A stretch of 62,000 bases of DNA from Cristatella mucedo (taxonomy: Eukaryota; Bryozoa; Phylactolaemata; Cristatellidae), in assembly GCA_009760855.2 (NCBI GenBank), contig WPIO01000007.1:7392501-7454500 (forward strand), in the 5' to 3' direction. The notes beneath the pieces are model-generated. The model had not been told where the DNA came from. It ran no database searches and saw nothing but the letters and a program-made list of their open reading frames with translations. Every line of letters starts with the position of its first letter. Within the stretch, counting starts at the first letter, position 1. A program made the position numbers and the translations under genes. Shown here in pieces: positions 46,735 to 58,234 of the stretch.

Positions 46735-47885
46735 AGAGTACGAGGAGGCTGAGACTGCTACAACAGTTCAGCTATGCATGAAGGAGCCAAGTCAAGGAGG
46801 GCCTTGAGTGTCAGAGTAAGAATTTTGCTTCGTATCCGTCGATTGACAGGAAGCCATCGCAGCTCTTTCAATAAAAGATATACGCTGCTGACCCTTAGGG
46901 ATTTGTTGAATAGCCTTGCAACCATATTAATCTCCAGCTGCAGAACCGAAATGGCTTCTTTTTGTAGCCCAGATAAAACGGCATTGCCTCGACAGAGCCA
47001 GGGAGCTAGTTAAACTTAAAACAAGCTACCGTGGTAGATAGACCCTAATCTTATATAGTGATCGAACTTATTGGCCAGCTGATGAAGCAGTCTTCTTCAT
47101 GAAGCCTTCAAACTTAAAATGCTTTCAAAGAGAACAGCAAAAGTCCGAATACAAGGCAATGGTCACAATTAGCATTACTAATTAGCAAAGCAAAGGCTCG
47201 TAGTTCAGCCGTGCACTAGGGTGTCCTTTCAGTAGGAGTTGAGCTTTATCAATGTTTAGTTGAAAATGAAACTAACAAAACTGCAGGATTGAACATGTGC
47301 AAGACAGGCATTTAATTTAACATTTGCTGCAGTCGATTCCAATGGTTTAAATGACAAATAAGGCTGGATATTGACAGTATGGAAGTGATAGCCAATTCCA
47401 CGGACTCGATAACTTTTCCCAGAGGTTCGGTATAAATGGAATAAGCAAAGGACTGAGAATGGACCCTTGTCCACAGGTGAGTGGTCTGGTAGATGAGGCG
47501 TGACCACGTACGGCACGGATTGAACGCGATCGGACAAGTAAGATTACTACCATGGTAGCAGATCGTCTGCCTGCAGATCTTTATTCTCAATCTTTCAAGT
47601 AAAATTATGTGGGCAATCTTATTAAACGCAATGAATAAGTCAATCAGGGCTACGGAGTAGCAGAACCATCATCGTTGCTACTTGGGATTTCTAGGCCACT
47701 CGCTTGAGAACAGTTTCAGTTGAGTGATGTCTCTTGAATCGAGACTGAAATATTTATGAAAAAAAATATTATTCTCAATGCGATCTACAAGCTGCTTAGC
47801 CACAATATTTTTGAGATTCTTAATCAAAATAAGAAAGGATGAAGACTGAACAACAGTTTGCCATAATCTCTCAATCAAATCTAAG
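46735..47885 (-). mobile_element. LINE of the second subfamily, RT to 3' region
   Basis: Minus frames give, in order, 'NLKNIVAKQLVDRIENNI' (47678-47878), 'PLTCGQGSILSPLL' (the GVPQGSVLGPLLF block), 'YTEPLGKVIESVELA', and degraded 'NIQPYLSF' where YADDTQLYLSF is expected. The 3' portion (46735-47050) aligns with that of the copy at 14350-14640 ('gaaggagccaagtc', 'cagagccagggagctag'). It is frameshifted and lacks the catalytic Asp pair. Confidence 0.72.
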
Positions 47886-48079
47886 CTTTTTAGGTGGCCG
47901 ATTCAAAAGAATTTGAAACAACCTCGATATACAGAGAAGCTTTAAAATCCTTAATTTTGGCTGGACTACGTTTATCCACTAGTGAAGACGAGAGAGGCTA
48001 TGACTAGTGTGGTTTAGTGGATGCAAAGTTTGAGACTTACCACTTGCTTTAGTCGAAGGTGGCCTCAGATAGGCACGCA

Positions 48080-48210
48080 TGGTTTGGTCCGGTGGTTAAG
48101 GTACTCTCCCAGACTAAGGTTTGGCCGAGATCGTGTGCTAGAGCCCCGTGGCATATTGAGGAGCGCCTGAATAGAGATATCTTTGGGTGCTGTACAAATG
48201 ATTTATATAT
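48080..48210 (+). mobile_element. SINE family A copy
   Basis: 'ggtttggtccggtggttaag' (A-box region), 'gatcgtgtgctagagccccg' (changed B box), 'gagcgcctgaatagagatat', and a shortened hairpin lacking the TTCTCT arm, ending 'gctgtacaaatgatt'. Confidence 0.8.
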
Positions 48211-48640
48211 GTGCAATTTGTTCAAAGAAAAAGCCGGAGAACTTATAGGCCGAACAGGTAGTATCCGGGTAGTGAGACCGCTCAGAGTTGGCTAGTATAT
48301 GATTCTGTGATTTACTGTTTTATACAAGTTGCCTTAGGTCCGACCCGCAGGAATGAAGCAACAGCAATTAGGGCTGTCCGAAACAGCTGACTTCTACTAC
48401 TCGGCTGAATACGAATAATTGACCAACTATTCGCCCCTATAATGCACAGATAAGGTCTACTAACGACATTCGAAACTTGATGTGTAAGCAAAAGTTGTAG
48501 TAAATTAAATTTAGCCTATAAACTATATATAAACAGTTAATGAAATAATTCTTACATATATAATGCTAATGCAGGAGATAACTCAGCCCACTTGCCGATG
48601 CTGCCACTCAAGCAGAACCACAGGTCACGTTGCTATGATT

Positions 48641-48760
48641 CATAATAATAATAATAATAATGCACTTGATAAAGCGCCCTCAGAGAACTTAGTCTCTCTC
48701 TAGGCGCTTTACATTCGCTGCAAAGGGAAATGCAATTGAATGGTGAGTACAATTCATATT
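48641..48760 (-). mobile_element. LINE 3' tail fragment
   Basis: (TAA)n, 'tgcacttgataaagcgccct', the full hairpin, then 'tttacattcgctgcaaaggg' and 'aatgcaattgaatggtgag'. About 120 bp of 3' UTR only. Confidence 0.82.
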
Positions 48761-49230
48761 CGGTTCCAACGCCACTATTCGGTAGAGTATTGAATCCCTG
48801 GTAATTAAAGCAAGAGAGTCTGTCCGTCCTTCCGTCACGCGGAAGTATGGCAACCAGTACTTCCGGGAATGACGTGTAACTGATATTTATGACGCAGTAA
48901 AGCGAGTTCACTGGCAGTGAGCTCTAGTCGCTATTAAACCCGGTATTCATACCGGAAGCGAATGTGAAGGGGATTTTCGGCCCAGCTCTGGCTGCATTAT
49001 CGGCTGCTGGTTCAGGTACATTGAAATGTTGTGCTCCACTATTCTTCTTAAAATATTACTGCAATATCGGGCTTCTTCCTCTTTCTAAAGGCCCGGTAAT
49101 AAAGGCATCTGCTTAATCTAGTCGATTCTGTGAAGTTACAAGGGTAGATACTGTGCATTCAGTAACCAAGCCGAAAGACCGAGCCGCTCACCTATTGGTT
49201 GTATATGCTATTAATTTAGCAAGTGAGCCT
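48761..49230. other. No recognised feature
   Basis: Mixed sequence between a LINE tail and a SINE. Nothing identified. Confidence 0.4.
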
Positions 49231-49376
49231 TAGCCGTGACGGCACACTAGGTAAGGTGGTTGCTTTCCTGCGGTGGGCGATTCTTTATCGCTACTGCAAG
49301 CGGTAGTGATAGCCGTAAAGGCTCTTCTGTGGCTATACAAAACGAGGCTGTTTAATCAGCTATGATTTATTTATTA
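49231..49376 (+). mobile_element. SINE family B copy lacking the B box
   Basis: 'agccgtgacggcacactagg' and 'taaggtggttgctttc' (A-box side) join directly to 'ctgcggtgggcgattctt'. The ~35 bases that carry the B box in other copies are missing. Body and 3' end (gaggctgtttaatcagctat) are normal. Confidence 0.85.
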
Positions 49377-49446
49377 ATTTTAGTCAAAACAATGCATGTG
49401 TAGCGCCAGCGAAGCCAGCAACAATGTTTACATAGAGAAGCTAACG

Positions 49447-49595
49447 GCCGAGCTGGTTTGGTCTAGCGGTTAAGGTGCTCGCCCCGACCAAGGTCTGACT
49501 GAGGTCGTGGGCTCGAGCCCCGAGGCATATGTGAAGCGCTTGAATAGAGATTAAGTTCTCTTGGGGCGCTATATAAACGAATCATATATTTTTTA
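49447..49595 (+). mobile_element. SINE family A, best-preserved copy
   Basis: Head 'gccgagctggtttggtctag' then 'cggttaaggtgctcgcc' (A-box region), B box 'gtgggctcgagccccgaggc', body 'atatgtgaagcgcttgaata', hairpin 'AGAGATTAAGTTCTCTTGGG' closed by GCGC pairs, and end 'gctatataaacgaatc'. It serves as the reference for the family. Confidence 0.92.
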
Positions 49596-49884
49596 TATAA
49601 CGGCAATGTTTGAGTAGAGCTAACAAAGCCAATAACAAAGCTTTTACAGTACCCGCAGGGTTAAAGCCGGGCTTACTGCTGTCCTCTGGAGAAGTAAGAT
49701 ACCATTAGTATAATTTTATTTCGATTTGACCCTGTACTACACGGTTCGCTGTATTCTCTCATCAATTAAGCTGCATTGACTCGTGCGTGGAGTACAGCTG
49801 GGATGTTCGTTAGTTGGGTTCTGTAACTAGCTACTGACAAGCCAATCCGTCTGTGCAATGCGGTGCTTAAAGTTAAGGTGAACT

Positions 49885-49887
<3 letters not shown>
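49596..49887. other. No recognised feature
   Basis: Short interval without gene or repeat signature. Confidence 0.4.

Positions 49888-49922
<35 letters not shown>
49888..49922. repeat. (AT)n microsatellite
   Basis: About 17 perfect AT units. Confidence 0.95.
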
Positions 49923-49926
<4 letters not shown>

Positions 49927-50399
49927 AAGTATGCATATGCGAACGCATATGAATATGACTGCAGGCGTATTTCCGTTTCAGACATGCATACCCGAACGAT
50001 AGTTCGTGTACATACGTATTAGAAAGAACATAATGCATTTGAACGCGTGCATCTTTCGCCAGCGTCTAACTCGAGGGCAAGAGCGAGTCTGCAACATTAA
50101 CGCTCAGGTAGCAAGTTAGCCGGGTGTGGGTTCAATCCACCAGGTGGGGGCATAGTTTGACCGAGTTTGTAGCTCACTAGCATTCTGCAAGTGTTCGAAG
50201 CTTTTGGTAAGCCACAGGCGCCGATAGACGTAAACTTATTTGTGCTCCAGCTGTTTGGTCTGGGCGGCTGACTGTTTAAACAGTAGCCGCTGTGCTAATT
50301 TGCACGAAGAAGGCCCCCACTGGCCGTGGGGCCCTTCTCTTTCTTTACGTGCCTCCTGCTGCCTAATTGAAAAGCTAATAGTGCTGCCTCGAATGGTCG
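49923..50399. other. Unassigned DNA with one tRNA-like box
   Basis: 'gtgggttcaatccaccaggt' near 50126 resembles a Pol III B box with an arm, but no A box or tail confirms a SINE. No gene is supported. Confidence 0.3.
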
Positions 50400-50925
50400 C
50401 GTCCTCTCTCGCTCTCTGTCTCTCTCGCTCTCTCTGTCTCGCTCTCTCTGTCTCGCTCTCTCTGTCTCGCTCTCTCTGGCTCGCTCTCTCTGGCTCGCTC
50501 TCTCTGGCTCGCTCTCTCTGGCTCGCTCTCTCTGGCTCGCTCTCTCTGGCTCGCTCTCTCTGGCTCGCTCTCTCTGGCTCGCTCTCTCTGGCTCGCTCTC
50601 TCTGGCTCGCTCTCTCTGGCTCGCTCTCTCTGGCTCGCTCTCTCTGGCTCGCTCTCTCTGGCTCGCTCTCTCTGGCTCGCTCTCTCTCTGGCTCGCTCTC
50701 TCTCTGGCTCGCTCTCTCTGGCTCGCTCTCTCTGGCTCGCTCTCTCTGGCTCGCTCTCTCTGGCTCGCTCTCTCTGGCTCGCTCTCTCTGGCTCGCTCTC
50801 TCTGGCTCGCTCTCTCTGGCTCGCTCTCTCTGGCTCGCTCTCTCTGGCTCGCTCTCTCTGGCTCGCTCTCTCTGGCTCGCTCTCTCTGGCTCGCTCTCTC
50901 TCTGGCTCGCTCTCTCTCTCGCTCT
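50400..50925. repeat. 14-bp minisatellite (GGCTCGCTCTCTCT)n
   Basis: From about 50478 to 50918 the 14-mer GGCTCGCTCTCTCT repeats roughly 31 times. A GTCTCGCTCTCTCT variant precedes it, and two units are lengthened by CT near 50690-50705. The plus frames repeat a 14-residue Ser/Leu/Ala/Trp peptide as a by-product. Confidence 0.95.
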
Positions 50926-51077
50926 CTCTCTCTCGCTCTCTCTCTCGCTCTCTCTCTCGCTCTCTCTCTCGCTCTCTCTCGCTCTCTCTCGCTCTCTCAC
51001 TCTCTCGCTCTCTCTCTCTCTCGCTCGCTCTCTCAAGCTCTCTCTCTCGCTCTCTCAAGCTCTCTCTCTCGCTCTCT

Positions 51078-51109
<32 letters not shown>

Positions 51110-51291
51110 AGCTCTCTCTCTAGCTCTCTCTATAGCTCTCTCTAGCTCTCTCTAGGTCTCTCTAGCTCTCTCTAGCTCTCTCTAGCTCTCTCCAGCTCTC
51201 TCCAGCTCTCTCCAGCTCTCTCCAGCTCTCTCCAGCTCTCTAGCTCTCTCTAGCTCTCTCTAGCTCTTTAGCTCTCGCTCTCGCGCGAGCT

Positions 51292-51333
<42 letters not shown>

Positions 51334-51400
51334 GAGCTCTCCCTCTCTCTCTCTCTCTCTCTTTCGCGCTCTCTCTCTCTAGCTCTCTCTCTTGCTCTCC

Positions 51401-51462
<62 letters not shown>

Positions 51463-51467
51463 CTCTG

Positions 51468-51564
<97 letters not shown>

Positions 51565-51726
51565 CTCTCTCTCTCGCTCTCTCAAGCTCTCTCTCAAGCT
51601 CTCTCTCTAGCTCTCTCTAGTTCTCTCTAGCTCTCTGCAGCTCTCTCCAGCTCTCTCCGGCTCTCTAGCTCTCTCTAGCTCTCTCTAGCTCTCTCTAGCT
51701 CTTTAGCTCTCGCTCTCGCGCGAGCT

Positions 51727-51767
<41 letters not shown>

Positions 51768-51935
51768 GAGCTCTCCCTCTCTCTCTCTCTTTCGCGCTCC
51801 CTCTCTCGCTCTTACTTGCTCTCTCTCTCTCCCTCTCTCTTATGCTCTCTCTCTCTCTTGCTCCTTTTCTCTCCCCTCCCCTCTCTCTCTCTTTCTCTCT
51901 CTCTCTCCCCTCTCTCTCCCTTTTGGCTCTCGTTA
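50926..51935. repeat. CT-rich satellite with higher-order repeat
   Basis: About 1 kb of pyrimidine-rich sequence. A composite block of TCAAGCTC, TAGCTCTC, CCAGCTCT, TTTAGCTCTCGCTC, GCGCGAGCTCC, C-run, (CT)n and CGCGAGCTCTCC occurs twice in the same order, anchored at about 51266 and 51701. All long frames here are repeat artefacts. Confidence 0.92.
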
Positions 51936-53344
51936 GTAGCCCAGCGCCCAAGGCAGTCAGTCAGCGCATGTCACTTGGACTTGGCCGAATCAAGTTGCAC
52001 CACCATCCTGTGCTCGCAGCTGACTGGCACGGTCACCTTACCCTATCAATGCAAGTGTGGTGTCGGTGTCATCTTGCCAAGAAGACGCCCAGTATGCATT
52101 GCTTTTATGAATATCAGTTGGTTTCTTGTCACCAGATGCTGCAGTAGTTTTTTTGAGCAGCTATGAATCGCCATTGAAGTCTGCTAACGTGTCCTCGGTG
52201 GAAATCCATGTCCTCTGAAATACCTTCGTAGATGAATTGTCATCCTTTGCTTTAGTGCTAGCTTAGGTATTTGCCCTGCAACGGGTCTACAGTTGCACGC
52301 CACTCCTGGTTGTGGTAATGTTGAAGTCTGGAAGGCCCTCTTTTTCCATTTTTCTAACGGGTATAATAATATAGACATAGTCAGCACTCTTTTAATGGAA
52401 TAGTGGGGGTTGTCCAGATTAGCCTTGCTTGGCTTTCACCCTCGTCTAAAACTTAACTTTGATATCGTTTGAGCTTGCCTACAAGTTGAGCTTGACAACG
52501 AATGACACTTAGCCAACTTTTGTGCCTGTCTGCATTTCGATCCTAAGATCAACAGACCCGGCTAAACTGTTCAATAAATCAAATTTGCTTACAAGCAACT
52601 TTGATTTTCTTGATAATTATTATCAAGCTCCCTAAAGTCATGCATTACCAACTTGGTGTGGAAATATCCCAAGATCCTGACTAGGATAAGAATTTACGGT
52701 GCATCAAAATAGTTTCTGCTAGATTGTAGGGATACCGTATTACCCTGAAAGTAGGAGTATAGCTTAGCTGCAATCAAAGGAAACTAAGCGAATAGACCCC
52801 ACATTGCCAAATCCTCGGGTTAACCGCCATCATAAGAAACGTTTTCCCATTAAGATAGATAGTTTAGTGACTACTCACTAGCTGAAGATAGCATAATCCA
52901 GCATGTGTACTACACATAATATAAGCAAATTTTTGTCCATGACTCCAATGCAGGTAGCTTGAGTTTGTCCGGCATTGAAAACCACTTGCACCAAGCTGAA
53001 AATAGCCAGGTATGCTCCAACAAGCTTTTGTGGCTTACTAGATTTATCGCAAAGCGATCAGATTATGTTCATATCTGCAACACCCAAAGTGCCTAAAAGG
53101 AGGTAATTTATACAAATAGTAGCCAGAAGTAACAGTATTTAACTAGTCATTTCGTTTACACACCGGCTATTCTGAAAACAATTTAGTTGTAGCCCCTTAA
53201 GCTCATATTAGTTACCGTTTCAGTGCTACTTAGTGTGGGTTGTCTAGTATAGCAGAGAAAAGCTGACACAACAACCTCGTTGTCCCTATATGCTGTGGCA
53301 GAACAACCTCAGCCTTTCATCCAGGATGGAAGAGATCAATTATC
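51936..53344. other. No recognised feature
   Basis: About 1.4 kb of ordinary AT-leaning sequence, without exon-like frames or repeat-family copies. Confidence 0.4.
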
Positions 53345-53415
53345 GAATCAGCTGGTATCGAACTCAAATCCACCACCTAGGCCGAGAAGCTCGAGGTCTT
53401 GCCGACGAACAAGTT
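53345..53415 (-). mobile_element. tRNA-like remnant, possible third SINE type
   Basis: The minus strand reads 'GTTCGTCGGCAAGACCTCGA' and, about 35 bases on, 'GAGTTCGATACC', a B-box match (GGTTCGANNCC with changes). The head wording differs from SINE A and B. No 3' tail is recognised. Confidence 0.35.
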
Positions 53416-54315
53416 TATTGTCTCAGGCACAGGTGAGTTGAAGTGGGCAGTCGATTCCCAAATAATAAGACCGGTCCTAGCAGCAGGTTCGATAGATTGT
53501 TCAGTCACTGCGGCACCTTAGTGGATGGTTCAACCAGTAGACGAGCAAAAAATTCTAAACCCTTCTTTGTCAGTCACAGACTTAACTACTTAGGGTAAAT
53601 GATGGATCCCGTTTTGATGCCTTTGGACATGACGATCCATCTCTCCAGAATTTAGAAATAGCATTGTTTCTATGTTTACTTTACCTTCTATACTGGTAGA
53701 TTTCAAGCTGCTCTCTCTACTGCAGGTGATTTGTTCAGTGCCTCATTCCCTGGAGGCGAATGATTAGCACAAATAAAGGTCTGTGCGGATGCTACCGAGC
53801 TAATAATGAATAATGTAAAGCATGTAAACACTGGGAAAATAGTCTATCAGACCAGCACTGAGAGCGAATTACTTCCGTACCTGCGATACTGTAACTTCTT
53901 TGCACGACTACCGATCCCTAATTTTGATGTACCATCGCCTTGGCGGCAATCAGAACTTCGAGGGCTGTGCACTGCATTACAATGAAATCATGATGAGCAA
54001 GTTGATAGTTATGCCGCGCCACAAGCTGGAGATTTTAATGTCTCTTGTACTCAGTATATCCTGCTCCGCTTCTTTTTGTCTCTCGGGATTTTTAATTCGA
54101 TTTGACCTTGAAGACCTTGCCTTCCCACCTGCCATAGAGAACATTATTCACGTTAACAGCATCTCGGCAAATACATGCGTGCAGTGAAGAATTAAGCGCA
54201 TTGTTCGTGTCACGTACAAAGGTTTGCACAGAATAACCGGGTATTGCAATTGTCGTGCTTACCTACATTTTATGGTGCGTCGCTCGTTCACCATTCCCAT
54301 ATAATGATACACACT
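53416..54315. other. No assigned gene
   Basis: A 95-codon plus frame (53900-54187) and an alternative frame with 'AGDFNVSC' hint at a decayed LINE endonuclease, but surrounding motifs are missing. Confidence 0.3.
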
Positions 54316-54344
54316 GTGTGTGTGTGAGCGCGAGCGCGCGCGCG

Positions 54345-54422
<78 letters not shown>

Positions 54423-54470
54423 CTCGCGCGTGCTCGCATATGTGTGCATGTGCTCGCGCGTGCGTGTGTT
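54316..54470. repeat. Alternating (TG)n/(CG)n tract
   Basis: About 150 bases of nearly strict purine-pyrimidine alternation, TG runs broken by GCGCGC segments. This composition favours left-handed Z-DNA under supercoiling. Confidence 0.93.
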
Positions 54471-54832
54471 CGTAATTATACCACTACCCTGGCGTGAGCA
54501 GCCCTGAAGAAGGTAAACAACTGTGAGGTCATCAATCGGATGCTGCTGGCTGCTCGGTTCGTCCAAAAAAGTGCAGCCATTCTAGGTCGGCGCTTTGGCA
54601 GCTTCGCAGTGAAGCAGTGAAGCCTGCTTGTTTGACTTGAGCATTTCCGTAACGGAGGAAAACCCATGGCGCAAACTTTGGTCCGCGGTCACTACTGTGT
54701 TAGAAGCCGTCTAGTCTCTCTTATTTCAGAGTTTAGGGTGGCCCGCGAGTCCAGCCGGGGAGGGAACTTTCAGCTGAAGTAAATATCACTAGAATGAGGT
54801 TTTTATTTTATAATTTATTAAAACTTATATAT
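54471..54832. other. No recognised feature
   Basis: Spacer between two dinucleotide tracts; no supported gene. Confidence 0.35.
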
Positions 54833-54840
54833 ACACACAC

Positions 54841-54918
<78 letters not shown>

Positions 54919-54932
54919 CTATATATATATAT
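54833..54932. repeat. (CA)n then (TA)n microsatellite
   Basis: About 40 CA units with one G change, followed directly by an interrupted TA run. Confidence 0.95.
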
Positions 54933-55828
54933 GGCATTTCTATTATACTATTACAGTTCTTACGATGCATACACCAAAATGGCTTTTTCGGCCGCAGTTT
55001 GTGTATTTCGTAACGTATATTCGTGTAATGTATTTTAGCTTGACGACTTGGCTCCCTCAAAATACCGACTTCATCTCGGAGCATCGTTTCAGAGCTGCAC
55101 AAACTAAAATGCTGCCGTACACCTAGGTCACGCTTATACAGACCGTCGGCCAGTCGTGGAGAGACCTCTAATCACGGTGCGTATTCTGCTGCTGAGCGCA
55201 TTCAGCTGCTCGCGCCTGCGATTTTCGCCGAGTCATCTAACAAGAGTCGCACAGAGTCACCGTGAGCAGAGCAGTGCTGATTGCTGCTGCAGAAAGGTGT
55301 AGGTGTGCTTGGCCAGAGCAGCGAGTGGAGCATGAGAGTGGGCAGAGCGCATCGGCAGAAGGAAGGAAAGCGGTGGAAAGTGGAGGAAGCATGCTGTAGC
55401 TCACCATCTCCGGGAAGCGGCGGTGCAGCTGTCGACCAGAGCAGGGTTCGTGAAAGGCACGAATAGCTTCAACATAGGGCAGGATCGGCGCCACGACGAC
55501 CTCGAAGATGAGATGGCCCACGAAACGAAAGCTTCGAACACCAAAGACCCATCTCTAAGGGTTCAGTACAATTAAAAAATGTCTGGAGACGCTCGAAAAG
55601 CAAGCTTTGCACTTGGGTCTCGCGATAAGCTTCATAAAGGCTCCCAATCGAAACCTCGTCAACGTCAGAAAAGCAAAGTTCGAAACTTCTCAGCACCTGG
55701 GCAGTCAGCCACCAGAGCGTCTGTGCAGTGAGGCCGAGGCCACAAGGAAGACGTATGTGTTCGAAAAGACCAAAGAGGGCGATGACTCTGCGGTGTTAAG
55801 TCTCGCTTGCTATAATATAAAAAATATA
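54933..55828. other. Unassigned, some coding-like frames
   Basis: Plus and minus frames between 55237 and 55830 are moderately protein-like but overlap one another. No splice-bounded choice can be made. A plus ATG at 55579 opens 50 basic codons without a known motif. Confidence 0.25.
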
Positions 55829-55966
55829 TAACTCATTTGTGTATCGCTCTAAGAGAACAATCTATATTCAGGCGCTTCACTGATGCCACGGTGCTCGAGC
55901 CCACGACCTCAGCCAGACCTCAGTCGGTGCGAGCACCTTAACCGCTGGACCAAACCAGCTTGAGCT
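55829..55966 (-). mobile_element. SINE family A copy
   Basis: Reverse complement of the family: 3' hairpin side 'ctctaagagaacaatctata', 'ttcaggcgcttcactgatgc', B box 'gtgctcgagcccacgacctc', and head 'gagcaccttaaccgctggac' then 'caaaccagcttgagc'. Confidence 0.88.
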
Positions 55967-56740
55967 GTGGAAACTTAATACTATGAATGGACTTGGACGA
56001 TCCTGGAGAAAATTCACTATCCCTCGAGGTAGCGATACCCTGTCAATTGGGGGGGGGAGTGAGGCAGGAGCAGTGGTCTGGAACGGTTGTATTATTAAGG
56101 GACTGTAATCCTCTTGGGCTTTGGTGCGATGCGAAGCTGGGGAGGCTTAGTCACTGTTTGAAAGCGGGACCACGCCAGCTTATAGGAGAGCTTCAATATT
56201 GGCTTTAACGGTGCGAAGTGCGGTGCGATCCAGACACCATGCTCGAGCCCACGGCTCTGGCCCTTTGAATTCGGTCCGAGACAAGTGCGTCTGACCCTGT
56301 CGCTGTCCTGGCCTATCGTCTAATAGAGTAGCCAGTGGTGAGTACTGCGAGCAGGCTGTGCCGTCACAGCTGGTCGATGCAGACGAGCGTGGCACGGCCG
56401 CCTCGTGCTTGGCTGCGTCGGTGGATATGGGCCTAGGAGAGAAACGTCTGGGCCGTGCTGCGACATCGACGGTCAAGTTATAAAGTGGGCGAGAGAATTC
56501 GCCCACCGTCGATACGACAATAGACAGCTGCTACGGTAAAATGCCAAGCTATGACGGTCAGCCCGATTCCAAAGTCCACCGCTAATGTCCGGCAGTTATC
56601 GTAGGGTGCTATCGGTGTGCCATCAGCAGCTTGCAGCAGCAGCAGCACTTGGCGGTCCAAGAAGGCAGCGGATCGATCTTGGTGGTCCACCGACCTCGAT
56701 TCGGTCGAACTCGGGTGTGTACTCACTCAGCGTCTGGCTT
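55967..56740. other. No assigned gene
   Basis: Partly GC-rich. Frames on the minus strand (56180-56506, 56478-56726) have no recognised motif. Confidence 0.3.
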
Positions 56741-56920
56741 GGTGAGCCGTTATGGCTCACTAGGTAAGGCGGTTGCTTTTCACGATCTCGGCCCCGAGGT
56801 CGTGGGTACGAATCCTGTGGTGATCGATCCTATATCGCTGCTGCAAGCGGTGGTGATAGCCGTAAAGGCTCTTCTGTCGCTATAGAAGAGAGGCTGTTAA
56901 ATCAGCTAGTATTTTTTATT
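56741..56920 (+). mobile_element. SINE family B copy
   Basis: Full-length: 'gtgagccgttatggctcact' and 'aggtaaggcgg' (A-box region), 'gaggtcgtgggtacgaatcc' (B box with one change), 'gctgcaagcggtggtgatag', and 'gaggctgttaaatcagctag', then a T run. It directly abuts the truncated LINE at 56921. Confidence 0.92.
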
Positions 56921-58070
56921 AATGAAAGGTCATTTCGGGACATGACACTTAGATTTCGTGCAGATTCAACCGGAGATATGCTGGCAGAGCCGATTTTGAG
57001 AGTTAGCCTTTCCAATTTCTCAATCACTCCTGGTGTGGCCATAATTTTTAAGTTGGTTTTATCCTCATTCAATTTAAGGATGTTGGCTGCCATCAATGTG
57101 CGGACGTCATGAATACAAGCAGCAAGTGAGTTGAGAGAATTCGACATGCTGGAAGTCTGGGAGGGATCAAAGCAAAGGTATAACTTAGTGTCACCAGCAT
57201 ATAAGTGAAAGCCTAGACTGTGTTTGGCAATCACATCGGCAAGAGGGAGAGTTTAATCCATTAAAAGAACGGCAGGAAGCACAGATCCTTGAGGTACTCC
57301 ATATTTCAGAGGTTCCTCAGATGATCTTTGTCCATTCACATCGATACTCTGGAGTCTTTCACTGAGATGGAACCTGAACCATTGCAATGCAGTGCCAGTG
57401 ATACCCAGGCAAGATGAGAGGCGCTCAACAAGGAATTGGTGATCGATATTATCAAAACCTACCGAAAGATCTAGCAAAGCAAGCAGAGATACTCTACCTA
57501 AGTCTGAAATCTTTAGAAGGTCATCATACACCAGAAGCCATACTAAATCCGTGGAGTAATTAGCTCTAAAACTAGACTAGAACTTACTAGCTAAGTGAGG
57601 AAGTTTTAATATTCGAGTTCATCTGGTCTGCCACGACTCGTTCCAGTGTCTTTGAAAGGAACGGTAGAATGGAGGCTGGGCGGTAGTTGTTCAAGTTCTC
57701 TTGATTTAGTGTTGCTTTCTTGAGTAGTGGCCTGACTACAGCCTTTTTGAAAGTGCTGGAACATGAACTGAAGCTAATGATATATTTATGAAGTTAGTTA
57801 TGCATGGCAGTGGAAGACCAATGCATTGTAGAAGTAGGACAGTAGGAATAGGGTCCAGAGGTCTAGTTGTCTTCTTTGATTGGGATATGAACTCCAGAAC
57901 GAGGTCACAATTGACCTCCTGAAACGTAGACAGTGAAGTGCTGCATTCAATTGAGCTACATGATTCCAGGGGTGATGCGGCCATCTTAAGGATGGACTCC
58001 CTCGTCTTTTCTATTTTGTTGACAAAATCAAAAGAACTGATCAGATAGATCTTCACCGAACCTCGCGGGT
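56921..58070 (-). mobile_element. LINE ORF2 RT core, both ends missing
   Basis: Minus frames give, from 5' to 3': 'FVNKIEKTRESILKMAA' and 'TRPLDPIPTVLL' (57736-58060), 'LLDLSVGFDNIDHQFLVERL' and 'GVPQGSVLPAVL' (57253-57531), then 'FHLYAGDTKLYLCF' (56902-57234), where the catalytic YADD has become YAGD, and 'LKLNEDKTNLKIM'. This is the best view of the reverse transcriptase in the window. The C-terminus and tail are absent; similarity ends at the SINE B boundary. Confidence 0.85.
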
Positions 58071-58077
58071 GCTGTGC

Positions 58078-58225
58078 GGGGAAGTAGCAGCTCAGGACGG
58101 CTGGAAATGATATTCCACAGTCGGCAGCAGCTGAGTAGCTGTCGTTACGTAAGAATCGTGACGTGAGTTCCATAGTGTAGGACCTGAAGAGCAAAAGCTT
58201 CTGTCGCCAATGGTCTTTAAGAGTC
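58078..58225 (-). repeat. Dispersed repeat 'module C', copy
   Basis: Starts 'gaagtagcagctcaggacgg' and continues through 'cacagtcggcagcagctgag' and 'gagcaaaagcttctgtcgcc'. It lies between two LINE fragments that point away from each other. The minus-strand reading gives 'MELTSRFLRND' and 'AVLSCYF'. Confidence 0.55.
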
Positions 58226-58234
58226 ATGCCTGAA

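Noticed and set aside
50478-50918. CRISPR-like array
   Set aside because: Repeats are contiguous with no unique spacers, and the DNA is animal nuclear sequence.
50236-51145. Frames of 227-301 codons on both strands
   Set aside because: They are products of the 14-bp minisatellite and CT satellite, with peptide periodicity equal to the DNA unit.
53880-54190. Possible LINE endonuclease remnant (AGDFNVSC)
   Set aside because: Only one short motif-like string. Other endonuclease blocks are absent and the flanks do not match the LINE copies here.
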